A stretch of DNA of 24,183 nt from JADJLQ01 sp034439915 (GTDB taxonomy: Bacteria; Bacteroidota; Bacteroidia; Chitinophagales; Saprospiraceae), in assembly GCA_034439915.1 (NCBI GenBank), contig JAWXBI010000266.1, positions 1-24,183 of the forward strand, in the 5' to 3' direction. Shown one piece after another: positions 15,823 to 23,996 of this stretch. The notes under the pieces were generated by a model. The model did no database searches and was not told the DNA's origin. It saw only the letters and a list, made by a program, of their open reading frames with translations. Position 1 is the first letter of the stretch, and every line of letters begins with the position of its first letter. Position numbers and translations under genes: made by a program.

Positions 15823-18387
15823 TTATACCGAATTTCTAGCGGCATTGATGATACCGAAGGAACTCCGGATCACCAGTTTTTCATAAATCGAACGCAATTC
15901 ATGGACCTGGTATTCCGGTTTGCGCAATTGCATCAGGGCATATTGCTGAATAGTACCTAATGGTTGGACGATTCGTTCCCTCATGTCGATGGATATGGCA
16001 TCTGCAGGGTAATCCTCCATCAGGATCTTATGGCCTGTGAGCATCAAAACATATTTCTGTGTGCGTTTATATTCCTCAAAAATGATGCGGTATAAACCTG
16101 AAAACTCAGGGTCTTTCTCTAAATAAGCAGTGAGCGGAAAAAAACATTTCTTCATCGCCATTTCACAATTTTCTATCAGGGTTTTGAAAAAGACAGAACT
16201 GGTATATAGTTCAACCACGTCTTTCCATTTTGATTTTTCATTCATCAGTTCAAGGGCGGTACCTACGCCATAATATCCGGGTACATTTTGTTTGATCTGG
16301 CTCCAGGAACCCACAAACGGAATAGCCCTGAGATCATCCAGGCTAAGGGTTTTGGAGACCCCTCGTTTGGCTGGACGGCTGGCAATATTGGTTTCACTAT
16401 AATAATGCAACGGACTCACCGCACTTAAATAAGCAATAAACCTGGGGTGTGCTTTGAGTTGCCTGAATGAATTCATTCCGATTTCTGACATTTCAGTGAT
16501 CAGTTGTCGGTGATCCGGGTTGAGGGTATTGGTGGAATCTGCTAATACATCATTATAAATCCCCGCATTCAACAGTTGCTCAATATTGAACTGGGCAGAT
16601 TCAATGGTGCCAAAACTGCTGCTTACCGTCTGGCCCTGAATGGTCAATTGGATCTGCTCATTGGATATCCTGTGGCCCAGGGATGCATAAAATTTGTGCG
16701 TTTTTCCTCCGCCCCTGGATGGTGGCCCACCCCGTCCATCAAAAAATATGACATGGATACCGAATTCTTTGGAGACCGCTGTCAGATTTTCTTTAGCCCG
16801 GTATATACTCCAGTTGGCCATGAGATACCCTCCATCCTTGGTGCCGTCAGAAAAGCCCAACATGATGGTTTGAAAATCTGACCTTGATTTGAGGTGATTG
16901 CGGTACACTGGATTGTTATATAGTTTGCGCATGATCTCACCGGCTAGCTGGAGGTCATCTATTTTTTCAAACAAAGGGACCAGATCCACGGATACTTCTT
17001 CAGTTCCCCAAACGGTGCGCAGGAGATAAAATACTTCCAGCACATGCCGGGCTGACTCGCATTGACTGAGTATATATCGGTGACATGCTAATTCCCCGTT
17101 CTGAGCCTGTATTTCCCTCATAGCCCGGATACTCATCACGGTATCTTCTTCCAGCGAACCGGGAAGGAGTTGTAATTCCGTAAGAATCTTATTTGGGATT
17201 AACAGCAATTCAATTTTTTCTTCTTCGGTCAAACTTTTATACTCGACCGACTGGGTAGCGGTTTGATTCATCACCAAAGCCACAGCTGATTGATGCATGG
17301 CACTGTCCTGCCTGACATCCAGTGAAGCAAAATAAAATCCGAATGACTGTACTTTGGCAATGAGGCCATCGATGTATTCCAGAAACAGGGAATCGTGTTC
17401 AGAGACAATAATTTTACGGACTTCAAATAATTTGGTCAATAATTCTTCCTTGGTATAACTATTGATCCCGGAGGTGTACAACTGGTTGATCATTTTTTCG
17501 ATGACGATCAGCAATTGGTCCACATTTTTGAAAGTCAATCTTTTTTTAAGCTCAGCTATATCCTCGAGATAACACTGCAACAAGTTGATGCGGAGGTTAT
17601 GGGCTACTTCGGTAGTGGTTTTATAGGTTACAAACGGATTGCCATCCCGGTCTCCTCCAGGCCAGAAACCCATGTGGATCAAAGGTTCTTGCTCATTGGC
17701 GGTTTCGGGTACCAGGCCGATGACCCGTTGATTGATCCGTCCGATCGCCGGGTAAAAGATTTTTTTAAGATACCAGATCAGACTGTTTGCTTCGTCCACC
17801 GGGGTCGGGCGGGTGTGTTTAAAAAACGGGGTTTTACCCAATTGTTGGAGCAGAACATTAATTTCTGAGATCTGATTGTTGGAAATACTATTGGACAGAT
17901 CGTGGATGATCCCTAAGACCGAGTCAGGATAAAACTGGGTAGGGTGGGCGGTAAGAACGAGTCGGACTGCAAAATCTTTTAATCGTTTGGTGAGTTCCTT
18001 ACTCAGCGACTTTAACCGGGTTTCATTCTCAATTTGTTTTAAGGTGCCGCTGCCTTCCAGGTCATGCGTAAGGCCAAATGCAGCATCTTCGAGGGCATCA
18101 AATAATACCACCTGTCTTTCTCCATACTGAATAAATCGGAACAATAAATCGAGTTTATCTTTTTCCTGGATATAATCGGTTTGAGTCTTAAAAAAATAAT
18201 CGATGATATCCCTGGGACTGCTGCCTTTGGCATAACCGTCTTCACAATAAGTTACCAGCAAGGACAAGAGAATCCCGGTCTTTTCAATTTTTAAAAAAGG
18301 GAGAGAGGTAAACAAACTGTTGAACAACTGATATTTTAATAAGACTTCTTTATTAAAGGTATTGATTTGTGCAGATGAAAAGGACAT
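15823..18387 (-). CDS. ppc: Phosphoenolpyruvate carboxylase, divergent subgroup
   Basis: Carboxylates phosphoenolpyruvate with bicarbonate to oxaloacetate, refilling the TCA cycle; cytosolic. I place the start at the ATG at 18387 (MSFSSAQ), giving 854 residues. An in-frame ATG at 18552 would add 55 residues that look non-coding. Landmarks: LTAHPTQ with catalytic His148, GGDRDGNP at 244-251, GFSDGTKDGG with Lys517, and FDGRGG with Arg552. The 33-residue spacing of Lys517 to Asp550 equals that of E. coli Lys546 to His579, so Asp550 sits at a His position. The usual Glu after HPT is Gln151, and the C-terminus is RNSV rather than the common RNTG. These features look like a subgroup variation rather than decay, since every other motif is intact. 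The gene is divergent from the symporter. Confidence 0.9.
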   Translation of the reverse strand: MSFSSAQINTFNKEVLLKYQLFNSLFTSLPFLKIEKTGILLSLLVTYCEDGYAKGSSPRDIIDYFFKTQTDYIQEKDKLDLLFRFIQYGERQVVLFDALEDAAFGLTHDLEGSGTLKQIENETRLKSLSKELTKRLKDFAVRLVLTAHPTQFYPDSVLGIIHDLSNSISNNQISEINVLLQQLGKTPFFKHTRPTPVDEANSLIWYLKKIFYPAIGRINQRVIGLVPETANEQEPLIHMGFWPGGDRDGNPFVTYKTTTEVAHNLRINLLQCYLEDIAELKKRLTFKNVDQLLIVIEKMINQLYTSGINSYTKEELLTKLFEVRKIIVSEHDSLFLEYIDGLIAKVQSFGFYFASLDVRQDSAMHQSAVALVMNQTATQSVEYKSLTEEEKIELLLIPNKILTELQLLPGSLEEDTVMSIRAMREIQAQNGELACHRYILSQCESARHVLEVFYLLRTVWGTEEVSVDLVPLFEKIDDLQLAGEIMRKLYNNPVYRNHLKSRSDFQTIMLGFSDGTKDGGYLMANWSIYRAKENLTAVSKEFGIHVIFFDGRGGPPSRGGGKTHKFYASLGHRISNEQIQLTIQGQTVSSSFGTIESAQFNIEQLLNAGIYNDVLADSTNTLNPDHRQLITEMSEIGMNSFRQLKAHPRFIAYLSAVSPLHYYSETNIASRPAKRGVSKTLSLDDLRAIPFVGSWSQIKQNVPGYYGVGTALELMNEKSKWKDVVELYTSSVFFKTLIENCEMAMKKCFFPLTAYLEKDPEFSGLYRIIFEEYKRTQKYVLMLTGHKILMEDYPADAISIDMRERIVQPLGTIQQYALMQLRKPEYQVHELRSIYEKLVIRSSFGIINAARNSV

Positions 18388-18569
18388 GACCGCAAATATC
18401 GATCTTAATCCGGTGACCCCGTTACAGTAAATTTTCTTTTTTTGAATCAGCAGGAGCTTATTGAAATGACAAAACACCACAATTTGCTCGTTTGGACCGG
18501 GAAGACTTTTTGAAGAATCCTTTTTCTGACCAAATTTTTCGATATTACGCATCCATTTAAAAACCGAGT

Positions 18570-20189
18570 ATGAATAGTAGTTTAGTAACTCTGGACTGGA
18601 TAGTCATCGCAGCCTATTTCCTTGTATTGATCGGCATTACTATATGGGCAATGCGATTTTCCCAAAAATCAACTGAAGATTATTTTCTGGCGGGACGCAA
18701 TGTAGGATGGTTTATGATAGGGGCATCCATATTTGCTTCCAATATCGGAGCTGAACATGTCGTCGGTCTGGCGGGTACCGCAGCTAAAAGTGGTATGCCT
18801 ATGGCCCATTATGAGTTGCATGCCTGGATTGTATTGTTGCTGGGATGGGTGTTCCTTCCTTTTTATATGAGGAGCAAGGTGTTTACCATGCCTGAGTTTT
18901 TGGAGAAAAGATTCAACGCAAAGGCAAGGTGGTTTTTATCCATTTTTTCCCTGGTGAGTTATATCATCACTAAAGTAGCTGTCAACCTCTATGCCGGTGG
19001 TATCGTGACTTCCTCGTTGTTGGGCATAGATTTTTGGACAGGCGCAATAGGGGTACTGATCCTAACCGGAATATATACCGTCCTGGGCGGCATGCGTGCG
19101 GTCGTGCTGACAGAGACCTTACAAACCATCATTTTAATTCTTGGATCGGGCTTAGTCACTTATCTGGGTTTAAAAGAAATAGGGGGGTGGGGTACGTTGA
19201 AAGAAATTGTGGGCCCTACCCATTTTAATATGTGGAGACCGGCATCGGATCCTGATTTTCCATGGACCGGACTTGTATTTGGAGGCGCTATTGTAGGTAT
19301 CTGGTACTGGTGCACGGATCAATACATTGTGCAGCGCACCTTGGCCGCCAATAACATTACGGAAGGAAGGCGGGGGGCAATTTTCGGAGCATTTCTCAAA
19401 ATCACCCCTGTTTTTATTTTCATGGTACCGGGAATGATTTGTTATGCCCTTGCCAGCCAAGGGAAAGTCGTGATGGAAGACCCCAACCAGGCATTTACGA
19501 TTATTATGCAAAAAATATTACCTGCCGGGGTACGCGGATTAGTGGCTGCCGGCCTATTGGCCGCCCTGATGAGTTCTTTGGCATCCATTTTTAATAGTGC
19601 GGGTACCTTATTTACCGTCGATGTTTATAAAAAATTAAGGCCTGAAACCAGCGAAAAAGACCTGGTGCGGATTGGTCGATATGCTACCGGGGTGGTGGTG
19701 ATTTGTGGTTTGTTATGGGTTCCGGTATTGACAAAAATTGGTGGAGGCGTTCTTTACCAGTATTTACAAAGTGTGCAGAGCTATATTGCCCCACCGATCA
19801 CGGCAGTTTTTCTGTTGGGTATATTTTTTAAACGGATCAACTCTCAGGGTGCTATGTCGGCTTTGTGGTTTGGTGTGATTTTTGCGGCAGTCAGGATAGT
19901 CGCTGAAATTTATAAAGACTCATTGACAGGTTTTATGCATTCTTTCGCCACCTATAATTTTATGCATCTGGGTATCTGGTTATTTCTGTTGTGTGTGCTG
20001 ATAGCCGTTGTCGTTAGTTTAATGACAGACAAACCCTCTGAATTGCAACTGCGGGGCCTTACATTCAGTACCCTGACCGAAGAGCAAAAATTGGCGAATA
20101 AAAACAGCTATAACAAATGGGATATCCTTGCTTCGGTAGGTATCCTCGCAATAGTGATATTAATCATGAGCTATTTTACCGGTAGTTAG
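18570..20189 (+). CDS. SGLT-like sodium:solute symporter (SSS family), probable sugar transporter
   Basis: A 539-residue inner-membrane protein with about 14 predicted helices and the LeuT-type SSS fold; it couples sodium entry to solute uptake. It follows the Vibrio Na+/galactose transporter along its length (ASNIGAEHVVGLAG, FTMPEFLEKRFN, QYIVQRTLAA, SSLASIFNS, FTVDVYKK). The sodium-site serines are Ser335 and Ser336. Sugar-contact positions are closer to animal SGLTs: His63 (human SGLT1 also has His here, the Vibrio protein Gln), Glu82, and WYWCTDQ at 245-251, identical to human SGLT1. A sugar or sugar-like substrate is therefore likely, though myo-inositol or other polyols remain possible. 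It is transcribed alone, divergent from ppc, and closes with a strong terminator. Confidence 0.9.
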   Translation: MNSSLVTLDWIVIAAYFLVLIGITIWAMRFSQKSTEDYFLAGRNVGWFMIGASIFASNIGAEHVVGLAGTAAKSGMPMAHYELHAWIVLLLGWVFLPFYMRSKVFTMPEFLEKRFNAKARWFLSIFSLVSYIITKVAVNLYAGGIVTSSLLGIDFWTGAIGVLILTGIYTVLGGMRAVVLTETLQTIILILGSGLVTYLGLKEIGGWGTLKEIVGPTHFNMWRPASDPDFPWTGLVFGGAIVGIWYWCTDQYIVQRTLAANNITEGRRGAIFGAFLKITPVFIFMVPGMICYALASQGKVVMEDPNQAFTIIMQKILPAGVRGLVAAGLLAALMSSLASIFNSAGTLFTVDVYKKLRPETSEKDLVRIGRYATGVVVICGLLWVPVLTKIGGGVLYQYLQSVQSYIAPPITAVFLLGIFFKRINSQGAMSALWFGVIFAAVRIVAEIYKDSLTGFMHSFATYNFMHLGIWLFLLCVLIAVVVSLMTDKPSELQLRGLTFSTLTEEQKLANKNSYNKWDILASVGILAIVILIMSYFTGS

Positions 20190-20216
20190 TAAGCGTATTT
20201 TCGAGACGAAGGCCGG

Positions 20217-20244
20217 AAGGGGATCTTAGGGTCCCCTTTTTTTT
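20217..20244 (+). terminator. Rho-independent terminator after the symporter
   Basis: AAGGGGA (20217-20223) pairs with TCCCCTT (20232-20238) around an 8-nt loop, followed by a T-run through 20244. It begins 28 bp after the symporter stop codon: a textbook intrinsic terminator. Confidence 0.85.
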
Positions 20245-20305
20245 GTCCTATACCGAAAAATTCATCCCCGAAAAATCAAAGGCCTGAAATTGTGGGTTTA
20301 ATAAT

Positions 20306-20313
20306 TATTTTTG
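20306..20313 (+). promoter_or_regulatory. Candidate -7 promoter element for scpA
   Basis: TATTTTTG matches the Bacteroidota -7 consensus TAnnTTTG, 46 bp before the scpA start and just after the upstream terminator. A TTG lies 13 bp upstream, closer than the usual 17-23 bp, so the -33 part is uncertain. Confidence 0.5.
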
Positions 20314-20359
20314 CATCAAATTCGAGGCCACCTGCTCACCGCAAGGTCCAAATACAGAC

Positions 20360-21127
20360 ATGTCCTTTACCATCAAACTAAAACAATTCGAAGGCCCATT
20401 TGACCTCCTTCTTTTTTTTATCGAACGCGATGAATTGGATATTTACGATATCCCTATTTCAAAAATCACCCTGGATTTTCTGGATTATATCCATGAGCTG
20501 GAACAACTCAATATCGACCTGGCCAGTGAATTTATCCTGGTTGCGGCAACCCTCATGCGGATCAAAGCAAAAATGTTGCTGCCCCGGAAAGAAGTCGATG
20601 AGGAAGGAAATGAAGTAGACCCCCGTCTGGAATTGGTGCAGCGACTGTTGGAGTATAAAAAATACAAAGCCGTCCTCGAGGAGTTTGAAGCCATGGAACT
20701 CAAACGGATGCAACAGACAAGCCGGGGAAATGTAGATCAGGAATTAAAAAAATTTGCTGAAAAAGCCTTTATAGAAGCTGAGTGGGAATCCGTTACCCTC
20801 TTTAAACTGATGAAGGCATTTGAGCGGATGCTGAACCAGTTTGATGAACGCCGTCATATCCACCAGGTCTATAACTTTGTCTATACCATCCTGGATCAGC
20901 AGGAGTATATCCAGGAATTATTGGCGGAAAAGAAGAAAGTAGATTTTATGGCTATTTTTTCTAATTGTGAAAACCGGATCCACGCCATCATCACTTTCCT
21001 GGCGATGCTTGAACTCCTCAACCAACAAGCGGTAACCATAACCCTGGGAGAGGGCATGAATAATTTCTGGATAAGTACCTATCAGGATCCGGAATTGGAT
21101 ACTGCCGGTAAATCAGCGTCCGTGTGA
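20360..21127 (+). CDS. scpA: Segregation and condensation protein A
   Basis: The kleisin subunit of the bacterial SMC-ScpAB condensin complex, bridging the SMC head domains and helping to compact and segregate the chromosome. The 255-residue protein opens with the hallmark FEGPFDLLLFFIERDELDIYDIPI (residues about 9-32) and continues with the conserved helices around FLDYI, LASEFILVAATLMRIKAKMLLPR and the C-terminal winged-helix region (about 190-245: FMAIF, TFLAMLELLNQQAVTI). The partner scpB and smc are not in the window. The start is the ATG at 20360, with a -7-like element 46 bp upstream. The next gene begins 25 bp after its stop, so the two may be cotranscribed. Confidence 0.93.
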   Translation: MSFTIKLKQFEGPFDLLLFFIERDELDIYDIPISKITLDFLDYIHELEQLNIDLASEFILVAATLMRIKAKMLLPRKEVDEEGNEVDPRLELVQRLLEYKKYKAVLEEFEAMELKRMQQTSRGNVDQELKKFAEKAFIEAEWESVTLFKLMKAFERMLNQFDERRHIHQVYNFVYTILDQQEYIQELLAEKKKVDFMAIFSNCENRIHAIITFLAMLELLNQQAVTITLGEGMNNFWISTYQDPELDTAGKSASV

Positions 21128-21152
21128 TCGACCCTGTTCAAAACCCGGCGAT

Positions 21153-22043
21153 ATGATCCAATACAACCCCAAAGACTGGTTTACTTTTATATTCCGTTTT
21201 CATAAAGCGGACACCATCCGCAAGTTATTGCCCATGATCCTGGGGATGACTTTGTATACCACCCTGGTCGTTTTTTTGGAAATATATTTTGATCTCAACA
21301 GCGACAGTAATGTGCGGAATATTCCTCAGATGCATTCTCTGCTGGGCTTTGCTATATCCATGTTATTGGTGTTCAGGACCAACACCGCCTATGACCGTTG
21401 GTGGGAGGGAAGGAAACTCTGGGGTTCTCTGGTCAATGCCAGCCGCAACCTGGCTATAAAAATAACCGTGATATTGGCTCCGGATGAAATTAAACTTAGA
21501 AAACAACTTGGCAGGGCCATCGGTGGGTTTGCCCTCGCATTACATCATCATCTTCGCAAAGAAAAGATCAGGATTGAATTGTTTGAGCACGAAGATGAGG
21601 AGGATACTTTCTCTCCTATTGACCATGAAAAACACGTTCCAATCCAGATGGCAGGTTTTATCGTAAAAATCTTAGATCAACAGTATAAAGCCAAGAAAAT
21701 CACGGGCGAACAGTATATCAACCTCAATACCGAGGTGAATGCATTTATGGATATCTGCGGGGCCTGTGAACGCATCAAAAACACACCGATTCCGTTTTCT
21801 TATAGTGTATTTATTAAAAAATTCATTTTTTTCTATGTCATGTCATTGCCTTTTGGCTTTGGTTATAGTTTGGGTTATTATACGGTTCCGGTGGTGGTTT
21901 TTATATTTTATGTCCTGGCCAGCCTTGAACTGATTGCCGAGGAAATCGAAGACCCGTTTAGCGGAGATGAAAATGATCTGCCTACCCTGCGTTTATCCGA
22001 AAGCATCCAAAACAATGTCCTGGAGATATTGAAAATCAATTAA
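21153..22043 (+). CDS. Bestrophin-family ion channel
   Basis: A 296-residue inner-membrane protein of the bestrophin (UPF0187) family, which forms pentameric anion or cation channels. The N-terminus has an amphipathic stretch then a membrane helix (about 24-46); the signature LLVFRTNTAYDRWWEGRKLWG at about 71-91 follows the pore-lining helix 62-74; two further helices lie near 218-255; and the acidic motif EIEDPFSGDENDLP at about 264-277 matches the calcium-clasp region of animal bestrophins. Ion selectivity cannot be read from sequence: the characterised Klebsiella homologue is sodium-permeable, animal ones are chloride channels. It follows scpA by 25 bp without a visible promoter between, so it is probably cotranscribed, with no known functional link. 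Confidence 0.88.
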   Translation: MIQYNPKDWFTFIFRFHKADTIRKLLPMILGMTLYTTLVVFLEIYFDLNSDSNVRNIPQMHSLLGFAISMLLVFRTNTAYDRWWEGRKLWGSLVNASRNLAIKITVILAPDEIKLRKQLGRAIGGFALALHHHLRKEKIRIELFEHEDEEDTFSPIDHEKHVPIQMAGFIVKILDQQYKAKKITGEQYINLNTEVNAFMDICGACERIKNTPIPFSYSVFIKKFIFFYVMSLPFGFGYSLGYYTVPVVVFIFYVLASLELIAEEIEDPFSGDENDLPTLRLSESIQNNVLEILKIN

Positions 22044-22130
22044 TTAGTGTTATTCCGGCGTGGGGTCCCGTTTGGCAATCATTTGCATTTTTTCATAAAA
22101 CCCTTGCTTTTAAAAACCAAAAACAAGTCT

Positions 22131-22138
22131 TATCTTTG
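22131..22138 (+). promoter_or_regulatory. -7 promoter element of atpDC
   Basis: TATCTTTG is a perfect match to the Bacteroidota -7 consensus TAnnTTTG, 54 bp upstream of the atpD start. A TTG at 22104-22106 lies 24 bp before it, just beyond the usual 17-23 bp spacing, and may serve as the -33 element. Confidence 0.65.
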
Positions 22139-22192
22139 CGTCGCTTTTTATAAATTCATTTATAACGACCTCATAATCAAAGATTAAAATAT

Positions 22193-23710
22193 ATGGCAAA
22201 TATAGGCAGAGTCAAACAGGTGATCGGTCCGGTGGTAGACGTCAGTTTTACAGAACCCGGTTCCACCTTACCTGCAATCCTCACCGCTCTGGTGATCAAG
22301 AAAAAAAACGGTAAAAACCTGGTTTTGGAAGTTCAGCAACATCTGGGAGAAGACACCGTAAGAGCAATTGCCATGGACTCTACCGATGGTTTGCGCAGAG
22401 GCGTAGAGGTAGAAGATACCGGATCCAATATGACCATGCCTACCGGCGAAGTAATAAAAGGAAGGCTATTTAATGTAATAGGGGAGGCCATAGATGGTAT
22501 CGGCCCGGTAGTAAAAGATGAAAACGCTTACCCGATACATCGTAAACCCCCGGCTTACGAACAACTATCTACTGAAAAAGAAGTATTGTTTACGGGTATA
22601 AAAGTAATTGACCTGATCGAACCTTATATGAAAGGGGGAAAGATCGGTTTGTTTGGAGGAGCTGGTGTTGGAAAGACGGTATTGATCATGGAATTGATCA
22701 ACAATATCGCCAAAGCCTATGAAGGTATTTCTGTTTTTGCAGGAGTAGGAGAGCGTACCCGTGAAGGAAATGACCTGCTGCGTGAAATGATCGAATCCGG
22801 GGTAATCAAATATGGTGACGAGTTTAAACACAGTATGGAAAAAGGCGGATGGGACCTCAGCAAAGTAGATTCAACTGCATTGGCAACCTCACAGGCGACA
22901 CTGGTGTTTGGGCAAATGAATGAACCGCCAGGAGCACGTGCCCGGGTGGCCTTGTCCGGACTGACCGTGGCAGAATATTACCGGGATGGGGACCTTAGCG
23001 ACCCTAAAGGAGGCAGGGATATTTTGTTTTTTATTGATAATATATTTCGTTTTACCCAGGCAGGTTCAGAAGTATCGGCATTATTGGGCCGGATGCCTTC
23101 GGCGGTGGGTTATCAACCCACACTGGCCACGGAAATGGGTGTGATGCAAGAGCGGATCACCTCGACCAAACGCGGTTCCATTACTTCCGTACAAGCGGTA
23201 TATGTGCCTGCGGATGACCTTACAGACCCTGCTCCGGCTACCACATTTGCTCACCTGGATGCCACCACCGTATTAAGCAGAAAAATTGCTTCCCTGGGGA
23301 TTTATCCGGCAGTGGATCCTTTGGATTCTACCTCCCGTATTCTTGATCCGCTGATTCTTGGTGATGAACATTATGGTTGTGCACAGCGGGTTAAGAACAT
23401 CTTGCAACGGTATAATGAACTACAGGATATCATTGCTATCCTCGGTATGGAAGAACTTTCCGAAGAGGACAAACTCGTGGTCAGCAGGGCCAGAAGGGTG
23501 CAACGTTTTCTTTCACAGCCCTTCTTTGTTGCAGAACAATTTACCGGCATGAAAGGTGTATTAGTACCTATTGAAGAGACCATCCGGGGATTCAATATGA
23601 TCATGGATGGTGAAGTTGACGAGTACCCTGAAGCCGCATTTAACCTGGTTGGTACCATTGACGATGCCATTGAAAAAGGGAAAAAATTAATTGCAGAGGC
23701 TAAAGGATAA
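22193..23710 (+). CDS. atpD: F-type ATP synthase subunit beta
   Basis: The catalytic subunit of F1, which makes ATP from ADP and phosphate as the gamma shaft turns; cytoplasmic face of the inner membrane. The 505-residue protein has the N-terminal beta-barrel (ANIGRVKQVIGPVVDVSF), the P-loop GGAGVGKT at 155-162 with Lys161 and Thr162, catalytic Glu187 in GERTREGND, the Walker B-like strand ILFFIDNIFRFTQAGSEVSALLGRMPSAVGYQPTL, and the C-terminal EELSEEDKLVV segment (DELSE in many relatives). Length and motifs are ordinary. The ATG at 22193 gives the standard N-terminus. It is followed at 6 bp by atpC, with no atpA or atpG here; such a separate atpDC unit is usual in Bacteroidota and Chlorobi. 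Confidence 0.98.
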   Translation: MANIGRVKQVIGPVVDVSFTEPGSTLPAILTALVIKKKNGKNLVLEVQQHLGEDTVRAIAMDSTDGLRRGVEVEDTGSNMTMPTGEVIKGRLFNVIGEAIDGIGPVVKDENAYPIHRKPPAYEQLSTEKEVLFTGIKVIDLIEPYMKGGKIGLFGGAGVGKTVLIMELINNIAKAYEGISVFAGVGERTREGNDLLREMIESGVIKYGDEFKHSMEKGGWDLSKVDSTALATSQATLVFGQMNEPPGARARVALSGLTVAEYYRDGDLSDPKGGRDILFFIDNIFRFTQAGSEVSALLGRMPSAVGYQPTLATEMGVMQERITSTKRGSITSVQAVYVPADDLTDPAPATTFAHLDATTVLSRKIASLGIYPAVDPLDSTSRILDPLILGDEHYGCAQRVKNILQRYNELQDIIAILGMEELSEEDKLVVSRARRVQRFLSQPFFVAEQFTGMKGVLVPIEETIRGFNMIMDGEVDEYPEAAFNLVGTIDDAIEKGKKLIAEAKG

Positions 23711-23716
23711 CCGGAA

Positions 23717-23962
23717 ATGAACCTAATCGTCCTTACTCCGGAAAAAGAAATCTATAACGGCCAGATCCGGTCCGTTAAAGTACCGGCTATCGGGGGCCAG
23801 TTTGAAGTACTCGGTAAACATGCACCAATCGTTGCTGCCCTGGATAAAGGAAATATCCGGGTGATTGATACCAAAGAGCAAAAAACTAATTTCTCTATAG
23901 AAAACGGTTATATAGAAGTACTCCATGACGAAGTAGTCATACTGGTGACGGTGAGTGCTTAA
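23717..23962 (+). CDS. atpC: F-type ATP synthase subunit epsilon, short form
   Basis: The central-stalk subunit that links gamma to the c-ring. At 81 residues it covers only the N-terminal beta-sandwich domain (MNLIVLTPEKEIYNGQI, GGQFEVLGKHAPIVAAL, FSIENGYIEVLHDEVVILV) and ends where E. coli epsilon (about 138 residues) continues into its two-helix C-terminal domain. That domain inhibits ATP hydrolysis in some bacteria, so this enzyme must be regulated otherwise. There is no sign of a frameshifted remainder downstream: the stop at 23960-23962 is followed by a palindrome and repeats. Short epsilon subunits are common in Bacteroidota. The gene follows atpD at 6 bp and is surely cotranscribed. 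Confidence 0.93.
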   Translation: MNLIVLTPEKEIYNGQIRSVKVPAIGGQFEVLGKHAPIVAALDKGNIRVIDTKEQKTNFSIENGYIEVLHDEVVILVTVSA

Positions 23963-23980
23963 TCGAAAACATTAGGAGGG

Positions 23981-23996
23981 GGCCGAAATTTCGGCC
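23981..23996. terminator. Perfect GC-rich palindrome after atpC, possible terminator hairpin
   Basis: GGCCGAAATTTCGGCC is a perfect 16-bp palindrome 18 bp after the atpC stop codon. As RNA it would form a 6-bp stem with an AATT loop. There is no T-tract, so it is either an imperfect terminator, an mRNA 3'-end stabiliser or a protein-binding site. Confidence 0.35.

Noticed and set aside
18388..18552. Upstream extension of the PEP carboxylase reading frame to the ATG at 18552
   Set aside because: The 55 extra residues are rich in Lys, Ser and hydrophobic runs unlike any PEP carboxylase N-terminus, and they would leave only 17 bp for both divergent promoters.
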